Shown: positions 59,312 through 64,000 of the stretch, piece after piece
How the letters are laid out: each line of letters opens with the position of its first letter
Numbering within the stretch: the stretch's first letter is position 1
Source of the DNA: JBPOHE01 sp052035915
Lineage (GTDB): Bacteria > Pseudomonadota > Gammaproteobacteria > Chromatiales > Chromatiaceae
Reading direction: 5' to 3'
Assembly: GCA_052035915.1 (NCBI GenBank)
Contig: JBPOHE010000033.1
Span: 1 to 64,000 of the forward strand
DNA length: 64,000 nucleotides
Translations under genes and position numbers: made by a program
Notes under the pieces: model-generated
Seen by the model: the letters and a program-made list of their open reading frames with translations, nothing else
What the model was told of the DNA's origin: nothing
Database searches by the model: none

Positions 59312-60943
59312 TTGACTCCATTCATATCCCCGCCCACGTTGTTTCTTTCTGTCCGTCTGCTCCCCTGGCTGATGGTCCTGCCCATCAGCCTCATCACCAT
59401 CATCCCGGTGGCGATGGTGCTGTCCTTCCTGGGGCATCCGGAGCCGGCCATCTGGGACCATCTCTGGACCCATGTCCTGCCGGAACTGCTGGTGAACACC
59501 GCTTGGTTGCTGCTGGGGGTGGGCCTCGGCGTCACCGGTCTGGGGGTATCCCTGGCTTGGCTCACGGCGGTGTGCGATTTTCCCGGCCGCCGTTTTTTCA
59601 GTTGGGCGTTGCTGTTGCCGCTGGCCCTGCCAGCCTATGTGACCGCCTTCGTCTGGCTGGGGTGGTTCGATTACACCGGCTCCCTGCCCACCTGGCTGCG
59701 GGAGCGACTCGGTCATCTCTGGTTCCCGCCGGTGCGCTCCCGGGGCGGGGTCATCCTGGTGATGAGCCTCGCCCTCTATCCCTATGTCTATCTCACCGCC
59801 CGCGCCGCCTTCCAGGGCCAGGGCCGACGGCTGATGGAAGCGGCCCAGTCCCTGGGTTTGAGCCGCGTTCGGGCGTTTTGGCGGGTCGCCCTGCCGATGG
59901 CCCGTCCGGGTATTCTGGCCGGTCTGTTGCTGGCGCTGATGGAGACCCTGGCGGACTTCGGCACCGTCTCGGTGTTCAACTACAACAGCTTCACCACCGC
60001 CATTTACCAAGCCTGGTTCTCCCTGTTCTCGCTGCCCGCCGCCGCCCAGTTGGCGTCCATGTTGATTGGCTTCGTCTGTATCCTCGCCTTGTTAGAACAG
60101 GGCCTGCGAAGCGGACGTCGCTATGCCGCCCCCAGCCGCTCCAATGCCCCATCCCTTCGCCTCCACCTCGGCGGTTGGCGGGGCGTCCTGGCCACGACTT
60201 GGTCGGCGTTGGTATTCGGCCTGGCCTTCGTGCTACCGATGGGGCAGATCCTGATCTGGGCCGGACGGGTCTGGGCAACGGATCTCGATGCCCGCTACCT
60301 GGCCTTTGCCTGGCATTCCCTGTGGCTGTCCGGTCTGGGGGCGGCGCTGGTAGTGACGCTGGCGGTCGCTCTGGGTTATGTCCAGCGCCTGCGTCCCACA
60401 GGCGGCATGAGGGTTACCGTTCGCCTGGCCGCCCTGGGTTATGCCCTGCCGGGGACGGTGTTGGCGGTGGGCTTCTTTATCCCCCTGGCCTGGCTGGATA
60501 ACCACTTGATCGAGTGGTTCCACCTGGCTGGTCCGTTCCTCGGTGGCACCCTGGCGGCGATGCTCCTGGCCTATGGCGCCCGTTTTCTGGCGGTGGGGCT
60601 GGGGCCGGTGGAATCCGGTCTCGGTCGCATCTCCCGCGCCATGGACGAGGCCGCCCAGTCCCTCGGCGTGGTGGGCGTGCGCCGCTTGTGGCGGGTGCAT
60701 CTGCCCATGCTGCGGATCTCCCTGCTCAGTGCCGCCGCCCTCAGTTTCGTGGACATCATGAAGGAACTGCCCATCACCCTCATGACCCGTCCCTTCGGCT
60801 GGGATACCCTGGCGGTGAGGGTGTTCGAGATGACCTCGGAAGGGGAATGGGAGCGCGCCGCCCTGCCCGCCGCCGCCATCGCCCTGGTTGGCCTGCTCCC
60901 GGTGTTTCTGCTGATCCGACAGAGCGACCATGCTGATCCTTGA
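59312..60943 (+). CDS. fbpB: Ferric-iron ABC transporter, permease
   Basis: A 543-aa double permease with two sets of about six helices. Each half has the EAA-type loop that contacts the ATPase: EAAQSLGLSRVRAFWRVALP near residue 176 and its repeat DEAAQSLGVVGVRRLWRVHL near 445. The start is uncertain. TTG 59312 gives the full frame, while ATG 59372 (MVLPISL) is a shorter choice inside the first helix. It overlaps the ATPase gene by 14 bases. Confidence 0.92.
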   Translation: MTPFISPPTLFLSVRLLPWLMVLPISLITIIPVAMVLSFLGHPEPAIWDHLWTHVLPELLVNTAWLLLGVGLGVTGLGVSLAWLTAVCDFPGRRFFSWALLLPLALPAYVTAFVWLGWFDYTGSLPTWLRERLGHLWFPPVRSRGGVILVMSLALYPYVYLTARAAFQGQGRRLMEAAQSLGLSRVRAFWRVALPMARPGILAGLLLALMETLADFGTVSVFNYNSFTTAIYQAWFSLFSLPAAAQLASMLIGFVCILALLEQGLRSGRRYAAPSRSNAPSLRLHLGGWRGVLATTWSALVFGLAFVLPMGQILIWAGRVWATDLDARYLAFAWHSLWLSGLGAALVVTLAVALGYVQRLRPTGGMRVTVRLAALGYALPGTVLAVGFFIPLAWLDNHLIEWFHLAGPFLGGTLAAMLLAYGARFLAVGLGPVESGLGRISRAMDEAAQSLGVVGVRRLWRVHLPMLRISLLSAAALSFVDIMKELPITLMTRPFGWDTLAVRVFEMTSEGEWERAALPAAAIALVGLLPVFLLIRQSDHADP

Positions 60944-62003
60944 ACAGATCGCCCAATCCTACGGCCGTAAGGCGGTGCTGAAGGAGGTCAACTTCGCCCT
61001 CAAGGCCGGCCAGATCGGCTGCCTGTTGGGGCCGTCCGGCTGCGGCAAGACCACGGCGTTGCGCCTCATCGCCGGTTTCGAACAATTAAAGTCCGGGGCC
61101 ATCTACCTGGATGGTCAGGTCGTTGCCCGTCCCGGCCACAGCCTGGCCCCCGAACAACGCCGGGTCGGTCTGGTGTTTCAGGATTATGCCCTGTTTCCCC
61201 ACCTGAGCGTCGCCGCCAATCTCGGCTTCGGCCTCGGGCACCTACCGGCGCGGGATCGCCATCAGCGGATACAGGAGATGCTCGAACTGGTTGGCCTGGA
61301 ACAAGAGGCCCGCGCCTATCCCCATCAACTCTCCGGCGGCCAACAACAGCGGGTCGCCCTCGCCCGTGCCCTGGCCCCACGCCCCCGCCTGTTGTTGTTG
61401 GACGAGCCCTTTTCCAATCTGGACGTGGCACTGCGCGAACGGCTCTCCCTGGAGGTGCGCGACATCCTCAAGCACGAGGCCATCACCGCCCTGCTGGTCA
61501 CCCATGATCAACATGAGGCCTTCGCCATCGCCGACCGGGTGGGGGTGATGCACCAGGGGGTCATCCAGCAGTGGGACAGCCCCTACAACCTCTATCACCG
61601 ACCCGCTAACCGCTTTGTGGCCGATTTTATCGGCCAGGGTTGTTTCTTGCCCGGAGTGGTGCGGGGGCTTCACCAGGTGGAGACCGAACTTGGGCTGTTG
61701 GAAGGGGTGTCCGCGGCGGAAGGCGACGGGGGGAGTTGTTTGCAGCTCAGCGATGGAGAGGCGGTGGAGGTGCTGATCCGGCCCGACGACATCCTCCACG
61801 ATGACGACAGCCAGCTCATGGCCGAGGTGGAGCGCAAGGCCTTCCGCGGGGCGGAGTTCCTCTACCGCCTGAAACTGCCCAGCGGCGCGCGGCTGTTGGC
61901 CCTGGTCCCTTCCCACCACAATCATGCCGTCGGCGAGAAGATCGGGATCCGGGTGGAAATGGCGCATGTGATAGCCTTTCGGCGACCGCTGGCGGGAAAA
62001 TGA
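60930..62003 (+). CDS. fbpC: Ferric-iron ABC transporter, ATP-binding protein
   Basis: A 357-aa ABC ATPase. Walker A is GPSGCGKTT (residues about 34-42), the Q loop is VFQDYALFPHLSV, the signature LSGGQQQRVALARAL, Walker B RLLLLDEPFSNLD and the H loop LLVTHDQHEA. A C-terminal TOBE-like domain follows (about residues 230-350), as in FbpC/AfuC. It powers ferric-iron import with fbpAB. Confidence 0.95.
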   Translation: MLILEQIAQSYGRKAVLKEVNFALKAGQIGCLLGPSGCGKTTALRLIAGFEQLKSGAIYLDGQVVARPGHSLAPEQRRVGLVFQDYALFPHLSVAANLGFGLGHLPARDRHQRIQEMLELVGLEQEARAYPHQLSGGQQQRVALARALAPRPRLLLLDEPFSNLDVALRERLSLEVRDILKHEAITALLVTHDQHEAFAIADRVGVMHQGVIQQWDSPYNLYHRPANRFVADFIGQGCFLPGVVRGLHQVETELGLLEGVSAAEGDGGSCLQLSDGEAVEVLIRPDDILHDDDSQLMAEVERKAFRGAEFLYRLKLPSGARLLALVPSHHNHAVGEKIGIRVEMAHVIAFRRPLAGK

Positions 62004-62072
62004 AACCCGGCTCGGGGCCGGTCTCCCCCGCCACAGGAAGGCCCGGGCCGAGGGCTACAATGGCATCAAAAT

Positions 62073-62087
62073 AAATAACAATTATTT
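62073..62087. promoter_or_regulatory. AT-rich palindrome upstream of the zinc peptidase
   Basis: AAATAA, 3 bases, TTATTT is a perfect dyad, followed by TTTCATGATGAT, in the 197-base gap between fbpC and the zinc peptidase gene. It could be a further Fur-type or other promoter site, but the match to the Fur consensus is weak. Confidence 0.3.
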
Positions 62088-62200
62088 TTCATGATGATAC
62101 AATTAATTTACCATGACTTTGCTGCCTTGATCTCTGGCTTCAGCCCCGCCAAAGGGAGGGCGGCTGTTTCGTACCCCGGCACCCGTCTTTATCGAGATCC

Positions 62201-62884
62201 ATGTCATTCATCTTTCTGTTTCTGTGCCTGATCCTGCTTATTTACGGCCCCCAGTGGTGGGTACGGCGGGTTCTCACCGGTTACCAGCGCCGGACCGCCG
62301 CCTACCCGGGCTGTGGGGGAGAACTGGCGCGACAGCTCCTGGATCGGGCCGGGCTGCGGGATGTGGGGGTGGAGTCCACCCAGAGCGGCGATCACTATGA
62401 TCCCCAGGCGCGGGCGGTGCGACTCGGCCCGGAAAATCTCGATACCAACAGCCTGACCGCTATCGTTACCGCCGCCCATGAGGTCGGGCATGCGATCCAA
62501 CACGCCCAGGGCCATGGCCCCTTTCAATGGCGGTTGTCACTGGTCAGGATGGCCCAGGGGGCGGAGCGACTGGGGTCCTTTCTGATCTTCGCCATGCCCA
62601 TCCTGGCCCTGGTGAGTCGCTCCCCGGCCCTCGGCGCTTTGACCCTGGCGGCGGGGGTGGCCACGGCCGGCTTGGGGGTAGGGGTGCAGGTCATCACCCT
62701 GCCGGTGGAGTGGGATGCCAGCTTCGGTCGCGCCCTGCCGATTCTGGAGCGGGGCGGCTATCTCGGGCCGGGGGAACAGCGGGCGGCGCGCCGCATCCTG
62801 CGGGCCTGTGCCCTGACCTATCTGGCCGCTTCCCTGGCGGGGCTACTCAACTTCTGGCGCTGGCTGGCGATCCTGCGGCGTTGA
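62201..62884 (+). CDS. Zinc metallopeptidase, YugP type
   Basis: A 227-aa membrane protein. A first hydrophobic segment (FIFLFLCLILLIYGPQWW) is followed by a domain with the zinc motif AAHEVGHAIQHA (HExxH) near residue 97. Further hydrophobic stretches follow (FLIFAMPILALVSR; LTLAAGVATAGLGVGVQVI) and a final one (LAASLAGLLNFWRW). It matches the neutral zinc metallopeptidase family (YugP). The substrate is unknown. Dyad element copy 8 starts 37 bases after its stop. Confidence 0.9.
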   Translation: MSFIFLFLCLILLIYGPQWWVRRVLTGYQRRTAAYPGCGGELARQLLDRAGLRDVGVESTQSGDHYDPQARAVRLGPENLDTNSLTAIVTAAHEVGHAIQHAQGHGPFQWRLSLVRMAQGAERLGSFLIFAMPILALVSRSPALGALTLAAGVATAGLGVGVQVITLPVEWDASFGRALPILERGGYLGPGEQRAARRILRACALTYLAASLAGLLNFWRWLAILRR

Positions 62885-62921
62885 ACACTGGAACCAGGGC
62901 TCGTCGTTCACTGGCCGACGC

Positions 62922-63042
62922 CTCCGGGCCTGGGCGTTCTGGTCCGGTTTTTTGTTCTCCTAATGAGAACAATAGTTTTATAATGTATTTAATTGTTCTC
63001 TAAATAAGAACAAAAACGGCCATTTTCCGTCGAGGCCCGGAA
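62922..63042. repeat. Dyad element, copy 8 (type A arm on right)
   Basis: A 121-bp, very regular copy. The inner palindromes are at 62952-62972 (TTGTTCTC, CTAAT, GAGAACAA, a perfect dyad) and 62993-63013 (TTGTTCTC, TAAAT, AAGAACAA), with starts 41 bp apart. The right arm read inward begins TTCCGGGCCTCGACGGAAAA. The left begins CTCCGGGCCTGGGCG. It lies between the zinc peptidase and the MobB fusion gene. Confidence 0.93.
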
Positions 63043-63149
63043 CCGTCGAGCGCAAGTATCCATTCCTGTTGGACTGTTCTCCCGTCGGCGGCTGAGGGGG
63101 TGAGGCCCGTCCCGACCCGCGGAAGCCAATAACCTAGAGGATTCAGCCT

Positions 63150-64000
63150 ATGATCAATTGCCGGATTCCTGTGCTGGCTTTCGTCGCCTATAGCGGCACC
63201 GGCAAGACCAGCCTGTTGCGCCGCCTCATCCCCCGCCTGCGCGCCGCCGGTCTGCGCCTGGGCGCGGTCAAGCACGCCCATCATGGCTTCGATATCGACC
63301 TTCCCGGCAAAGACAGCTACGAACTGCGCCGGGCCGGGGCGGAACAGGTGCTGGTGGCCTCGGCGCAGCGCTGGGCCTGGATGCGGGAACAACCCCAGGC
63401 CCAGGGCGATCCGTCGTTACAGGAATTGCTGCATCGACTGCAACTGGAGGCGCTGGATCTGGTGCTGGTCGAGGGCTTCAAGCACGAATCCCTGCCCAAG
63501 ATCGAGTTGCATCGGCCGTCGACCGGCCAGCCGCCGCTGTTTCCCGGCGACCCGGAGATCATTGCCGTCGCCAGCGACGGGCCGCTGTCGCCGACCCCGA
63601 ACATCGCCCAACTGGATCTCAATGACCCGGAGGCGATTACCGCCTTCGTGCTCGCCTGGCACCAGGGGGTGGTCAAGGCGACGGCGGAGGAGGGCAGCCG
63701 GGCCTTGCGTCGGGAGCTGGTCCGGCATTATCGCTGGTTGCGTCGGTACGGTTGCAACGATTCCCACAGCGGCAACGCCTCGGTGCGGGACGGGGATCGC
63801 TTCTGGGTCACGCCCACCGGATGTTGCGCCGATACCCTCCAGCCCGAGCAGCTCATCCCCTGTCCCTTGCAAGGCCCCTGTCCCGCCGGGGCTTCCCTGG
63901 ATGCGCCGCTGCATCAGCGGGTCTACCAGCTCAACCCCCGGGCCAGTGCCGTCCTGCATAGCCATGGTCCCCACAGTGTCGCCCTGACGCTGAACGGACG
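63150..64000 (+). CDS. mobB: MobB fused to class II aldolase domain (partial)
   Basis: Open to the window end with 283 codons seen. The N-terminal half is MobB, the GTP-binding partner in molybdenum cofactor guanylation: P-loop AYSGTGKTSLLRRL, then GAVKHAHHGFDID and LVLVEGFKHESLPKIELHR. The second part starts near residue 187 and matches the class II aldolase/adducin fold (RYGCNDSHSGNASVRDGDRF; VTPTGC; AVLHSHGPHSVAL, with zinc-type histidines). GAGG at 63137-63140 supports ATG 63150. The role of the fused domain is unclear, and the end of the gene lies outside the window. Confidence 0.85.
   Translation, partial: MINCRIPVLAFVAYSGTGKTSLLRRLIPRLRAAGLRLGAVKHAHHGFDIDLPGKDSYELRRAGAEQVLVASAQRWAWMREQPQAQGDPSLQELLHRLQLEALDLVLVEGFKHESLPKIELHRPSTGQPPLFPGDPEIIAVASDGPLSPTPNIAQLDLNDPEAITAFVLAWHQGVVKATAEEGSRALRRELVRHYRWLRRYGCNDSHSGNASVRDGDRFWVTPTGCCADTLQPEQLIPCPLQGPCPAGASLDAPLHQRVYQLNPRASAVLHSHGPHSVALTLNG

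Overview
The window reads as chromosome of a purple sulfur gammaproteobacterium (Chromatiaceae). The main evidence is a complete reverse-type dissimilatory sulfite reductase cluster in the order known from Allochromatium vinosum, dsrABEFHCMKLJOPNRS (919-14829), together with high-GC codon use and gammaproteobacterial housekeeping pairs such as aspS-nudB. No rRNA, tRNA or CRISPR array was recognised.

Layout. 1-918: upstream DNA with a repeat and a leader hairpin, no supported gene. 919-14829: the dsr sulfur-oxidation cluster. 15151-26320: aminopeptidase PepN, a CYTH/CHAD protein, a cyclic-nucleotide-binding protein, a sirtuin, a MarR regulator and a divergent RND efflux pair. 26385-27448: an IS1595-type insertion sequence with 23-bp terminal inverted repeats and an exact 8-bp target duplication, its transposase frameshifted. 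About 27450-31700: an AT-richer, island-like stretch (metallophosphoesterase, DUF3616 protein, alpha/beta hydrolase, decayed tyrosine integrase). 31734-41075: YicC, a Ser/Thr kinase-PP2C phosphatase pair, RNase PH, RdgB, a WaaG-like glycosyltransferase, UspA, a polysaccharide deacetylase, a GNAT enzyme and a class 3 lipase. 41325-46425: the rhodoquinone enzyme RquA, a degenerate ParA-like protein, a family 2 glycosyltransferase and two proteins of unknown function. 46879-49175: nudB and aspS. 49566-62003: a 12-kb iron locus with two divergent arms. One arm is porin-ferritin-HemP-orf-DUF2325-HemP copy-imelysin-diheme protein-imelysin-DUF1513; the other is the ferric-iron ABC transporter fbpABC; two inverted Fur-like boxes lie between them. 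62201-64000: a zinc metallopeptidase and the start of a MobB/class II aldolase fusion.

The most unusual signal is a family of eight intergenic dyad elements of about 121 bp (copies at 109, 14889, 19772, 37092, 39762, 46704, 49327 and 62922). Each has two 21-bp palindromes of form TTGTTCTC-N5-GAGAACAA, whose starts are 41 bp apart (40 bp in one copy), enclosed by two related but distinguishable outer arms that begin TTCCGGGC. Every copy whose neighbours are known lies just past the 3' end of a gene or operon.

How the genes work together: the dsr products oxidise stored sulfur (DsrEFH and DsrC deliver sulfur, DsrAB oxidises it, DsrL and DsrMKJOP handle electrons, DsrN makes siroheme amide). 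The iron locus would supply and store the iron needed by this FeS- and heme-rich metabolism. RquA suggests a low-potential quinone in the same membrane.
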